From assembly GCA_019116145.1 (NCBI GenBank), contig DXCG01000184.1, forward strand, positions 1 to 35,814: a stretch of DNA of 35,814 nt, given 5' to 3'. Positions 11,001-18,981 of this stretch are shown here, piece by piece; position 1 is the first letter of the stretch, and every line of letters starts with the position of its first letter. The notes beneath the pieces are model-generated. The model ran no database searches. It was not told the origin of the DNA and worked only from the letters and a program-made list of their open reading frames with translations. The translations under genes and the position numbers were made by a program. This stretch comes from Candidatus Phocaeicola gallistercoris. Lineage in GTDB: Bacteria; Bacteroidota; Bacteroidia; Bacteroidales; Bacteroidaceae.

Positions 11001-11157
11001 ATGCTTTATCTGCAGAAACCTGAACGGTAATTTCCGGGATGGCTATATCCGGCAATAAAGATACCGGCAATGTAAAATAAGTTATTATCCCGATAATACA
11101 GCATGCCGTAAAAGCCATTAATACAGCAATAGGACGTTCTATCAAAAACTTTATCAT
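8089..11157 (-). CDS. RND-family efflux permease (first permease)
   Basis: 'MIKFLIERPIAVLMAFTACCIIGIITYFTLPVSLLPDIAIPEITVQVSADKASAREIENTILKPL', 'GLILALGMMIDSSIIVTENI'. Confidence 0.95.
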   Translation of the reverse strand: MIKFLIERPIAVLMAFTACCIIGIITYFTLPVSLLPDIAIPEITVQVSADKASAREIENTILKPLRNQLVQVSTLEDISSEAHDGSGIIRLNFDYGVNTDLAFIEVNEKIDATMNYLPKDVDRPKVIKANATDIPVFYLNMTLKNDSAFQDVNMREFMEMCRFAESVVKRRIEQLEEVAMVDATGLVESQLQIVPDQEKMAMWGFTIGDIESALNSNNVEPGSMKVRDGYYEYNIKFSTLLRTVDDVANIYIRKGERIVQLKDFCKVDIVPVKEKGYAIYNGKRAITLAIIEQSDENMQDMKKTLLKTVNEIKSMFPDINFDISRNQTELLDYSISNLQQNLSLGFILICLVAVLFLGDVKSPLVIGLSMVTSIIISFSLFYLFKMSLNIISLSGLILALGMMIDSSIIVTENISQYRDRGYSLKRACIAGTNEVITPMLSSSLTTIAVFVPLVFMSGIAGAIFFDQAFSVTIGLMVSYFTGIILLPVLYMLVYRAGIQTRKWRIFSIKVNNPIKEHTLDRFYDAGVNWVFSHKIFSVLFCVLSIPLCVFFFGFIDKERMPDIDENEMLLRIDWNENIHLDENKKRIDALFKFVKNGTVEQSANIGQQEYILNKEQELSATEAELYFKTENSSDIAGLQENIDKWLKQYYPLSVFSFSPPETVFEKLFVTGEPDIVAELSVRDTWKEVSSDELTELGDAFVKDTENEATGVAFESQLNLTIDKEKLLLYNVSYDELYRVLKTAFKENDVTVLHSFQQYLPIVIAEREQTVNDVLQNTLVQTQPDANYEVYDVPLREFIHVTQAEDLKSITAGSDGEYIPFKFYEVDNEEKLMEQVKNTVGDEWNVKFSGSFFSNNRMLNELVVILFVSILLMYFILAAQFESFVQPLLVLTEIPIDIAFALVLLWLCGHTLNLMSAIGLIVTCGIVINDSILKLDAINELRKAGMPLLEAIHEAGRRRLRPIIMTSLTTVLAMVPLLFSFDMGSELQKPLSIAMIGTMLIGTPVSLFIVPLFYWFIYRKRTC

Positions 11158-11193
11158 ACTCTCAACTCTAATCTGTATTAATTTATGGTTCCT

Positions 11194-12294
11194 TTATTGT
11201 GCAAGTTTTACCGGAGTATTGTTCGCCAAATTCACATTACCACTGACAATAACAGAATCGCCTTCCACCAATCCGTCTGTTACTCCCTCATCTGCTCTAT
11301 TCGATACAACACAACTATCGGCATTTTCAAGCCCTGTCTGTACATAGTTCCAAACAGCCATTCCATTTTTCAAAGTGAACACAACTTGTCTTCCTGATCG
11401 TAAGACAACAGCCGTTTTAGGAATAACCAATTGTTCCGACAAGGTACGACGTACACTTACCCGAACATTCATTCCACTGAACAACCCTCCTTTGTTTTTT
11501 ACCAAGGCTTTTACCTTTACCATCCCATTACTATCTACCAAAGGATTTATTTCAACAACCCTTCCCTCATAACGAACAGAAGAATCGGCATAAGGAGTTA
11601 CAATTACCCTGTCCCCTTCTTTTATGAGAGACAATTCGCTTTCCAAAACCATAAAATCGGTTTCTATTTCATTTGTAGCCAATATAGAGCAGAATGGTTC
11701 TGCTGTATTGGCAAAATTATACGGTTTTGTAAACAGATTGGCTACGATTCCATCAAACGGGGCTTTCAGCGTAGCTTGCGATTCCGCACGTTTTGCTAGT
11801 TCATACTGTGCCAAACTCTGATCATACCCACTTTTCACTTTTGCCAACTTCATGATGCTTTCCGGAACTTCATTCAAACGGTCGATCGTATATCCCTGTC
11901 CTATCAATACATCCTGCAGGTCAAGTTTTGCACGTTCCAAGGCGATTTCCGCTTGTTTTAATGAGTTTTGTAATTTGAATTTATCTAATTCGGCCAATTT
12001 TTGTCCTTTTTGCACACGATCTCCATTCTTCACATAAACCTTAGCTACTATTTCATTCGTTTCAAAACGAAGTTCTGCTATTTTGCGGGCAGCCACTTTA
12101 CCGTTACTTATCAATTCATGGTAAAACTTTTGTTTTTTCAAGAGCATTGTCGAAACATCTTCTTGGTCATTATCCAGTAAGACGACTGAAATACCTTCTT
12201 TATCTAAATCTTTTCCATCGCTTTGCCCTGTACATGCATTCAATGCCATTCCTATTGTGCAAACCATACCAAAGCACCACCGACTTATTTTCAT
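11194..12294 (-). CDS. RND efflux periplasmic adaptor (HlyD/MFP family, lipoprotein)
   Basis: Lipobox-like 'GMALNACTG'; 'VAKVYVKNGDRVQKGQKLAELDKFKLQNSLKQAEIALERAKLDL', 'LKAPFDGIVANL'. Confidence 0.92.
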   Translation of the reverse strand: MKISRWCFGMVCTIGMALNACTGQSDGKDLDKEGISVVLLDNDQEDVSTMLLKKQKFYHELISNGKVAARKIAELRFETNEIVAKVYVKNGDRVQKGQKLAELDKFKLQNSLKQAEIALERAKLDLQDVLIGQGYTIDRLNEVPESIMKLAKVKSGYDQSLAQYELAKRAESQATLKAPFDGIVANLFTKPYNFANTAEPFCSILATNEIETDFMVLESELSLIKEGDRVIVTPYADSSVRYEGRVVEINPLVDSNGMVKVKALVKNKGGLFSGMNVRVSVRRTLSEQLVIPKTAVVLRSGRQVVFTLKNGMAVWNYVQTGLENADSCVVSNRADEGVTDGLVEGDSVIVSGNVNLANNTPVKLAQ

Positions 12295-12295
12295 T

Positions 12296-13930
12296 TTAGT
12301 TTTCTATTTTTGTACTTACTATATTTTCCACTTCTCTCCTCATTTCTTTTATAGCAGCCGATGGAACTTTTGGTTCTTTAGTCAGCACAATTTTTGCTGC
12401 ATCCCGTAATGCGACTGCATCATAAAACTCAGGCTCCGCATAGAGTTTCACTAATAAATAATAAGGATAAATACGTCCCGGCAACCGATGTATAGAACGA
12501 ACAAGCCATTGTTCTGCCTGTCCATACTCTCCCATTGCCTGATAATTTTTCCCTATAATGTTCAATATCATCGGATCACATGTCCGCCCAATTGCTTCTT
12601 TCAGAATCCGATTCGATACTGCATACATTCCTTGCTTATGTAAACAATGCCCATATTCGAACAAAAAAGCACCTTCTCCTTGCAACAACGGATACAACTT
12701 TCCATATTCCTTTTCTGCCAATGAATAATCTCCCATCCGATAAAGGAACTGGCATCGTGTCCATTGTTTACATGCTTCGTAATGATTATACCGCATTGCA
12801 TACAGTCCTATTCCAAGAGCTATTACAATCCACAAAAAGTACCACCATCGCGAATCTCCTATAAAACCAGCCGCAAAAACGACAAACAAAGTTACAACGA
12901 ATCCCGGAATATGCAAAGGATAAGATGCAAAAGCAAAAATCAAAAAAGAGATCATTCCGCCACACACGGCATTCCGCCGCATCTGTATCCCGCACCTTAT
13001 ACAAAAAATGATTGCACACAACACAAACAATAATACCGGAATCCCATATTCCAAGGCTATTTGCAAATATTCATTGAACGCATATTCCGGACTTCCTGCC
13101 ACATGCTCTTCCCAAGCAACATACGTCCCTTTGGAAAAATAAGCTTCTTGCGTATTACCATAAACACGGGCAAAACTATTACTTCCATAACCACAGAACG
13201 GTGCTTTTGCTATTGCTTTGCAACAAATCTTCCATATGAACAAACGTCCGCAAGCTGAAGCAACTTTCAAATTCATCAATGCATAGCCTACCACCCCCAT
13301 TATTATACATCCTGCCAAAGCAGCATAGCTTAATGTTTTCCATTTCAACCGCTTCAAACGAACGAACCATTCGCATCGTATTCCGCAAACTACTATACCA
13401 GAGACAAAGGCCGCAATCCATGCTGCCCGGCTCATTCCTGCAGGCAAGACACAAAGCAGCAATACACAAACACCACCTGATGCATACATCAAAAGCGTAT
13501 CATACGTTGTCCGCACACGTGTTTTCCGCAATCGCAACCATTCATCCAAACTTACAGGAAAAACCATTGCCAAATAACCCGAATAAGGTCCGGGGTTATA
13601 AAAAGAGCCTGTCAACATGTACAAAGCATGATTCGAACGGAACAATCCATAAATTTGCCCCATCCCCCACAACGCTTCCACACATCCCGACAAAATCAAA
13701 GACCAAACAGTCAACCGATAAAACAGCTGTGACCTTTTTTCCCTGAGTACCATAAAGGCAAAACATGTGCAACACACGGCAAAGACTACCGATGTATAGC
13801 CCAAACAATACAACTGATATGCCTGTACCCCATCGGGAAGATGTTCCACATCGCATGCCCATACCGTTCCGAGCAATGCCGTCAAACCTATAAACATCAG
13901 TCCTGTACCTATGTACTCACGCCTACTCAC
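12296..13930 (-). CDS. Polytopic Wzy_C-type O-antigen ligase/oligosaccharyltransferase-like protein with C-terminal TPRs; likely GTG start at 13930 just after the lepB stop
   Basis: 'GSFYNPGPYSGYLAMVFP', 'APFCGYGSNSFARVYGNTQ', 'YAFNEYLQIALEYGIPVLL' (Wzy_C-like), then TPR-like repeats. The upstream ATG of the ORF track overlaps lepB by ~115 bp; codon 41 is GTG at 13930-13928. Confidence 0.75.
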   Translation of the reverse strand: MSRREYIGTGLMFIGLTALLGTVWACDVEHLPDGVQAYQLYCLGYTSVVFAVCCTCFAFMVLREKRSQLFYRLTVWSLILSGCVEALWGMGQIYGLFRSNHALYMLTGSFYNPGPYSGYLAMVFPVSLDEWLRLRKTRVRTTYDTLLMYASGGVCVLLLCVLPAGMSRAAWIAAFVSGIVVCGIRCEWFVRLKRLKWKTLSYAALAGCIIMGVVGYALMNLKVASACGRLFIWKICCKAIAKAPFCGYGSNSFARVYGNTQEAYFSKGTYVAWEEHVAGSPEYAFNEYLQIALEYGIPVLLFVLCAIIFCIRCGIQMRRNAVCGGMISFLIFAFASYPLHIPGFVVTLFVVFAAGFIGDSRWWYFLWIVIALGIGLYAMRYNHYEACKQWTRCQFLYRMGDYSLAEKEYGKLYPLLQGEGAFLFEYGHCLHKQGMYAVSNRILKEAIGRTCDPMILNIIGKNYQAMGEYGQAEQWLVRSIHRLPGRIYPYYLLVKLYAEPEFYDAVALRDAAKIVLTKEPKVPSAAIKEMRREVENIVSTKIEN

Positions 13931-13935
13931 TTTCC

Positions 13936-14814
13936 TTATTTTATCGCTTTCATTACACGATGCCAACGTGTTTCCCCGGTTCGTTTGTCCTCGGAATACC
14001 AGATACGCGTCGCCTTCCCTACTATAAATTCTTCCGGCAGCATTCCCCAATAACGGGAATCTTGCGAATTCACCACTTGGTCGCCTGCCACAAAATAATA
14101 ATTCTTCTTAAACCGATACACTTTTATCGCACTGTCTCCCAAGCAGACTGTATTGCCATGCAGTTCCAACCGGTCTTTTTGCTCCCATGCAATCAATGGT
14201 TTATACAAGCAGTAAGCAATGCTATCCATTACAACAAGCTGGCCTTCCTTTGGAACTGGCAACGGACCGAACTCACGTATGTTCCATCCCAAATATTTAT
14301 TCCACGGATAAGTCTCTGTATAGATACCCATCTCTTCCGGATTTTCCATGTGCGACAAACAACGTTGCATGTCGACATCTCCCAATGTCCCGTTGTATCC
14401 CCTCACCTTGTAATATCCGTTTCGTATTTCTATCGTGTCGCCGGGCAAGGCAATGCACCGCTTCACGTAATACTGCATCACATCGAAACGAATGCTGTCC
14501 CAACGCCCGTCTGCATAAGGGAAGTTAAACACCACCACATCGTTACGCTTCACCTTCCCCCATCCCGGCAGACGATAAATAGCAATATCTTCCCCCCGTA
14601 AAGCTGCAAAGACATTAAACAGACGTGCGCCCTGCACTCCTTTATTTACTACAATACGGTCGCCCGGTTGCAATACGGGAATCATGGAGTCTGTCGGTAC
14701 CTTGAAACCGGCAAAGCAAAAAACTTGAACTGCCACCCACAACACAACACAGACACACAGCCACAGCACTATGTCTGTCAGCTTGTCTATTACTTTGCCA
14801 AGACTCCACTTCAT
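13936..14814 (-). CDS. lepB: Signal peptidase I (S26 family)
   Basis: 'GFKVPTDSMIPVLQPGDRIVVNK' (catalytic Ser box), 'YVKRCIALPGDTIEIRNGYY' (Lys box), 'VAGDQVVNSQDSRYWGMLPEEFIVGKA'. Confidence 0.92.
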   Translation of the reverse strand: MKWSLGKVIDKLTDIVLWLCVCVVLWVAVQVFCFAGFKVPTDSMIPVLQPGDRIVVNKGVQGARLFNVFAALRGEDIAIYRLPGWGKVKRNDVVVFNFPYADGRWDSIRFDVMQYYVKRCIALPGDTIEIRNGYYKVRGYNGTLGDVDMQRCLSHMENPEEMGIYTETYPWNKYLGWNIREFGPLPVPKEGQLVVMDSIAYCLYKPLIAWEQKDRLELHGNTVCLGDSAIKVYRFKKNYYFVAGDQVVNSQDSRYWGMLPEEFIVGKATRIWYSEDKRTGETRWHRVMKAIK

Positions 14815-14823
14815 TTCAAAAAT

Positions 14824-14900
14824 TCCCTCACATTTCCCTCAAAACGCCCTAACAAATAAAAAATTTGTTAAGGCGTTGGGAGGGGTTATCAAGATGTTTT
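14824..14900 (-). repeat. Array hairpin element copy 1 (core stem-loop 14842-14876), between propeller A and lepB
   Basis: AACGCCCTAACAAAT-AAAAA-ATTTGTTAAGGCGTT: on the minus strand 15 of 15 positions pair with one G.U. Confidence 0.85.
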
Positions 14901-14910
14901 TATGCTTTCA

Positions 14911-16041
14911 TCAACGCATGGTGTAAAAAACCAACACGGATCCCTCATTCTCTATCAGATGATCTTCTTGTTCTAAACTCATCCGCGTAAAACCAGAATC
15001 AACAAGTTCTTTATACAATATCGGATCATTTAAATACGAAACGAACTGTGTATCTGTAGTTGTCACAGGATGAAGTAGAAAATGATAACTATTTATAGGC
15101 GCATTACCGCTAAATGTTTCTGTTGCCTCATTATACAAATAGTCCATAAATGTATCATCCACACTAATTTCAAACAATACATAATTTTTACAGAAAAGTG
15201 GAGTAGAAGGAAGAAAATTGTAAGTTCCTTCCAATATTTTATGGGTTTCAGATCGAAGTTCGTCAGGAATTTTATTGGCAAAATCTATTTTTACATACTC
15301 CAATGAATCATCAGGATAAAAAATCGTATAATAATCGGACGATAATGAACTAAAAGCCACACCATTTTTTACCGGAGTAAAATAAACACCATTATGCCCC
15401 ATAAATTCAGATTCATTTGCTTCATAAGGAAAATATTGGCGTTTTATCGAAAAATCACTATCCGTTGTCCAAACTTTATAACGTTCTTGTTCTCGATTAG
15501 ATGCACCATTTTTAAACGGAATAAATGAAAAAATAAAATGATTATCAGCAATAAACTCGAAATCCCATGCAACAAACATAATATTTTTTGTAGCCTGATA
15601 CTCACCTGTGTAGCAATCGTATGTATTTATTACATGCCGATAATTATCCAATACATAAATACTTTTATCGTCAACCGTAAAACTTTTCAATCCCACATAC
15701 TCTTTCGGACCTTGTCCTTTTTCATCTAATACAAAGTTCACCTTACCGTCCATATCATATACTACTATTTTTTCTGCGGTAAAATCACCTAAGTAGATCA
15801 ATCCATTCCGTATAATCATCTTATCAACATTGTAAATATCCGATTCATCGGTTGATTCCAATGCCAAAAAATCAATTTTTTCTACTGCTTTACAAAGTAA
15901 GGTATCAGCGTTGTTCACATCAAAAAAAAGAGTTTTGCTCACAGCTAATTCTTCTTTATTTTTATTCTTTTTACAACTATTACATACCACAAAACAGCAG
16001 GCACTTGTCAATAAAATAACCGTTATAGCTTTTACACACAT
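14911..16041 (-). CDS. 6-bladed beta-propeller lipoprotein A (BF3164/DUF5128-like)
   Basis: Signal peptide and Cys cluster 'LLTSACCFVVCNSC'; 'GQGPKEYVGLKSFTVDDKSIYVLDNY' blade motif; ends VLVFYTMR. Confidence 0.8.
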   Translation of the reverse strand: MCVKAITVILLTSACCFVVCNSCKKNKNKEELAVSKTLFFDVNNADTLLCKAVEKIDFLALESTDESDIYNVDKMIIRNGLIYLGDFTAEKIVVYDMDGKVNFVLDEKGQGPKEYVGLKSFTVDDKSIYVLDNYRHVINTYDCYTGEYQATKNIMFVAWDFEFIADNHFIFSFIPFKNGASNREQERYKVWTTDSDFSIKRQYFPYEANESEFMGHNGVYFTPVKNGVAFSSLSSDYYTIFYPDDSLEYVKIDFANKIPDELRSETHKILEGTYNFLPSTPLFCKNYVLFEISVDDTFMDYLYNEATETFSGNAPINSYHFLLHPVTTTDTQFVSYLNDPILYKELVDSGFTRMSLEQEDHLIENEGSVLVFYTMR

Positions 16042-16073
16042 TTTTTATTCTTCCATTAATGACATACACATTT

Positions 16074-16094
16074 TCAGAAAAACAATCTTTGCAT
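16074..16094 (-). other. 6-codon upstream ORF (MQRLFF*) at the position corresponding to the start codon of paralog E
   Basis: Minus strand AAGGAGGGGTTATATGCAAAGATTGTTTTTCTGA; paralog E reads GAGAGAGGTTATATGCAAAGAACAGTA... (MQRTVIL). Confidence 0.55.
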
Positions 16095-16135
16095 ATAACC
16101 CCTCCTTGTTTTAAGCAATTCCTTTTTTCGGGGTG

Positions 16136-16192
16136 CAAATATAGATGTTTCTATTTTATAAAAAAAATGTTTTTGCAGATTTTTTCACTAAA
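16136..16192 (-). promoter_or_regulatory. Duplicated promoter block upstream of propeller A (-7 box TATATTTG at 16136-16143)
   Basis: 57-bp block read as identical to 20213-20269; contains TAnnTTTG. Confidence 0.65.
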
Positions 16193-16249
16193 AACACCAT
16201 TACATTTCACTAAAAACACCCTGACAAATAAAAAATTTGTTAAGACGTT
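16183..16249 (-). repeat. Array hairpin element copy 2 (core 16215-16249), rearranged flank
   Basis: AACACCCTGACAAAT-AAAAA-ATTTGTTAAGACGTT; preceded by direct repeat TTTCACTAAAAACACC (16183-16198 and 16205-16220); lacks the GGGAGGGTTTATCAAG flank. Confidence 0.8.
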
Positions 16250-16275
16250 TGGTCATATTCGTCGAAAGAAAAAAA

Positions 16276-17463
16276 TTATTCTTCCAACTTCCGTTTCAAT
16301 ACCTCTATGGCGTTCTTCTTGAAATAGTTTCTACAAATCACCGGATTATCGTCCACTTTCAGCTTGTTCACTACTTCCATTAAGCCTTTATTGCCGCTAT
16401 TCATTATTTCGTCTTTCGATTCATACAAAAGTGCAGCTTCACAATATCTTATATTCTCATCTGAAGAAGCGAAATTGTCACTCAGATACAAATCAAAATT
16501 ATCATCCATTACATCCGATAACAATACAGCTTCTTTTCCATCCCACATCAACGTTTTCATATAGTTAATCGTGACAAACAAATATCCCTCCGAACTTGCT
16601 ATTTTTGTCAACCCCAATCCTATATGATTCTCTTGCAAAGCTTTGCGCAATTCGAAAATATCGTCTTCTTTATGACGCTCCAAAAAATCTTTCGAAGGAA
16701 GAATATCCGGCATGTCGACTTTATATTTTGCTACCGCTTTACCGTTTTCATACACATGCAGCACGTTCGACATGACCGACAAAAAGAAACATTTCCCTTC
16801 AAAATAGTCCATCGGACAGTAAAGGAAGTTATAACTTGCCTCACCGCTATTCACCGGAGCCTGAGGAAGTAAGGAAACCGATGTGTACGCACCCTCTGCT
16901 TCTGTCAACAATTTATATTGGCTGTCTGCCTTAAACACATCGTTAGGAATAGGATAATACGCCAGCATTTCTCCATCTCCACACATCATGGCAGAAGCAA
17001 TATTAGCATCGTTTTCACTTAAAGAGATGTCTCCCAAATATTCACCTGCATACGAGTAGCGAAGAACCTTTTTCATATAGTTTGCTATCACATACACATG
17101 GTCGTTGTCACGGTCGAGAAAAAAATTGTCCATGAACACATATTCACCCGGTCCGTTACCCTTACGACCTATCATATTCAGATAATGCCCGTTTTCATCG
17201 AACACATATAAGCCATTCCTATCTTTCACAAAATAGAAATTGTCATCTCTTTTTATACATCCTATCTCCCCAATCAAACATTCCGGTGTCGTTTCCAACG
17301 GAATATACGCCACACTGTCTACAATGTCTTGCAGCGATATAGACAACGGATTGTCTGCATTCAATATTTGGATAGGCTCGATTCCGTCATTTTGTGCTTC
17401 TTTATGTGTGCATGCATCAAGGCTGAGCGCAATACAAAGTACAGGTATAACTTTCCATTTCAT
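16276..17463 (-). CDS. 6-bladed beta-propeller lipoprotein B
   Basis: Lipobox 'LSLDACTHKE'; 'GRKGNGPGEYVFMDNFFLDRDNDHVYVI'. Confidence 0.8.
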   Translation of the reverse strand: MKWKVIPVLCIALSLDACTHKEAQNDGIEPIQILNADNPLSISLQDIVDSVAYIPLETTPECLIGEIGCIKRDDNFYFVKDRNGLYVFDENGHYLNMIGRKGNGPGEYVFMDNFFLDRDNDHVYVIANYMKKVLRYSYAGEYLGDISLSENDANIASAMMCGDGEMLAYYPIPNDVFKADSQYKLLTEAEGAYTSVSLLPQAPVNSGEASYNFLYCPMDYFEGKCFFLSVMSNVLHVYENGKAVAKYKVDMPDILPSKDFLERHKEDDIFELRKALQENHIGLGLTKIASSEGYLFVTINYMKTLMWDGKEAVLLSDVMDDNFDLYLSDNFASSDENIRYCEAALLYESKDEIMNSGNKGLMEVVNKLKVDDNPVICRNYFKKNAIEVLKRKLEE

Positions 17464-17490
17464 TGCAATTTTTTTTGATATTGACTAATT

Positions 17491-18702
17491 TCATTTTTTA
17501 AACTCATAATAAAGAATAATTCCATTATAGTTTTCACCATTATCACTCATCAACAATCCTAACTTTTCTTTTCCCTGTGAAGATAATTTATTACGATAAT
17601 GAAAAAACAAATCTTTTTGAGCCGGCGATACATAATAATAGACGCCCGAATTTGTACACTCTCCAAATGTCAAGTTAAGAAGATTAGTCCCTACGTGATC
17701 GAACAATATATTTTCTTGTAATGAACCACTCCAACAAATATCACCGGAAGAGAAATCTGCAAAGACATAACAATTATTAATTTTATTTTGAATACGGCAT
17801 ACAAATATACTGTCGTGTTCTATATAATCGTGAATATCGGAATAATTATCCATTGTATAGAGTTTCATAGCCCCTTCTACAGAATTAATATTTATTCCCT
17901 CCAAATCTTCTTTTGTCATCCATTTCTGAGATTCAATAGATAAATAAGGTACAATACCACGTTCTGAATCTTCTCTAAAAACTGTGTTGGAAAATAAATT
18001 GGAAAAGCGAATGCCATTCCGTCCATAATTAAGAAAAGGACCTCCTGTATTGGCTAATCTTCCACTCCATCCTGCATTATACTGCACAGGGTCAATGTGA
18101 CAATCCAATAACTCTCCGCTCTTCGCATCTATAATGGCAAGCAAAAATTCTTTTTCCTTGCCGGCAATCGGCATATAAGTATTTCCATAGATAAGCCCAT
18201 CATAATATTGAATGTTGGAAATACCTGTCGGACAGGGCATCGATTTAATGAATTCACCAGAAGCAATATGATACAAATTTATTTTCTGTGAATCAAAATC
18301 AAGTACATAAACTATTCCTGAATCAGTATCATAAGTAAAATCTCTGGGAAAAACATATTCGGAAGGTCCTTGCCCTATACTTCCAAGTTGACGAATAAAC
18401 TGTCCTTTTTTATCGAACACCAAAAGTTTTTTAGCAACATACGCGTCTAACACTAAAAGATAATCATCACAAAAAGCAATTTTATCCATCGAGCCAATCA
18501 AAGCTTCATCGAATGTCGTATCCAATGCGATCACATCAACATTTTCTTTATCAAACAAAGACGACATTTCTATGAAATCTTTTTCTTTTGTAGCATCCAA
18601 GTTGATTACAAAACTACTCTTATCGACAAAAGTCTCTGTTGAAACACATGCAACCATAAGGCTATTTAAACCTATAAACAATGCCGATATTATTTTTTTC
18701 AT
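17491..18702 (-). CDS. 6-bladed beta-propeller lipoprotein C (likely start MKKIISALF at 18702)
   Basis: Lipobox 'LMVACVSTE'; 'GSIGQGPSEYVFPRDFTYDTDSGIVYVLD'. Confidence 0.8.
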   Translation of the reverse strand: MKKIISALFIGLNSLMVACVSTETFVDKSSFVINLDATKEKDFIEMSSLFDKENVDVIALDTTFDEALIGSMDKIAFCDDYLLVLDAYVAKKLLVFDKKGQFIRQLGSIGQGPSEYVFPRDFTYDTDSGIVYVLDFDSQKINLYHIASGEFIKSMPCPTGISNIQYYDGLIYGNTYMPIAGKEKEFLLAIIDAKSGELLDCHIDPVQYNAGWSGRLANTGGPFLNYGRNGIRFSNLFSNTVFREDSERGIVPYLSIESQKWMTKEDLEGININSVEGAMKLYTMDNYSDIHDYIEHDSIFVCRIQNKINNCYVFADFSSGDICWSGSLQENILFDHVGTNLLNLTFGECTNSGVYYYVSPAQKDLFFHYRNKLSSQGKEKLGLLMSDNGENYNGIILYYEFKK

Positions 18703-18788
18703 GCCATACATAAATTTTATCTGTGCAAATTTACAATGTCAATTCGACATAAAAAAAAAAAAAATTAGCCTTTTTTATCAAAAAAAAC

Positions 18789-18867
18789 ACCCTCACATTT
18801 CCCTCAAAACGTCCTGACAAATAAAAAATTTGTTAAGACGTTTGGGAGAGGTTATCAAGACGCTTTT
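18789..18867 (-). repeat. Array hairpin element copy 3 (core 18807-18841)
   Basis: AACGTCCTGACAAAT-AAAAA-ATTTGTTAAGACGTT: the T-A pair replaces the C-G pair seen in copies 1 and 6. Confidence 0.85.
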
Positions 18868-18981
18868 TCAAATTTCTACAAAGAAAAACGAACAAGAGTA
18901 TCGTTCTTCTTAATTATTTTTACAAATAAAGTTACACAATAAGTTCATACATCCCCGCATGGTCCTATTACATCTTGCATA

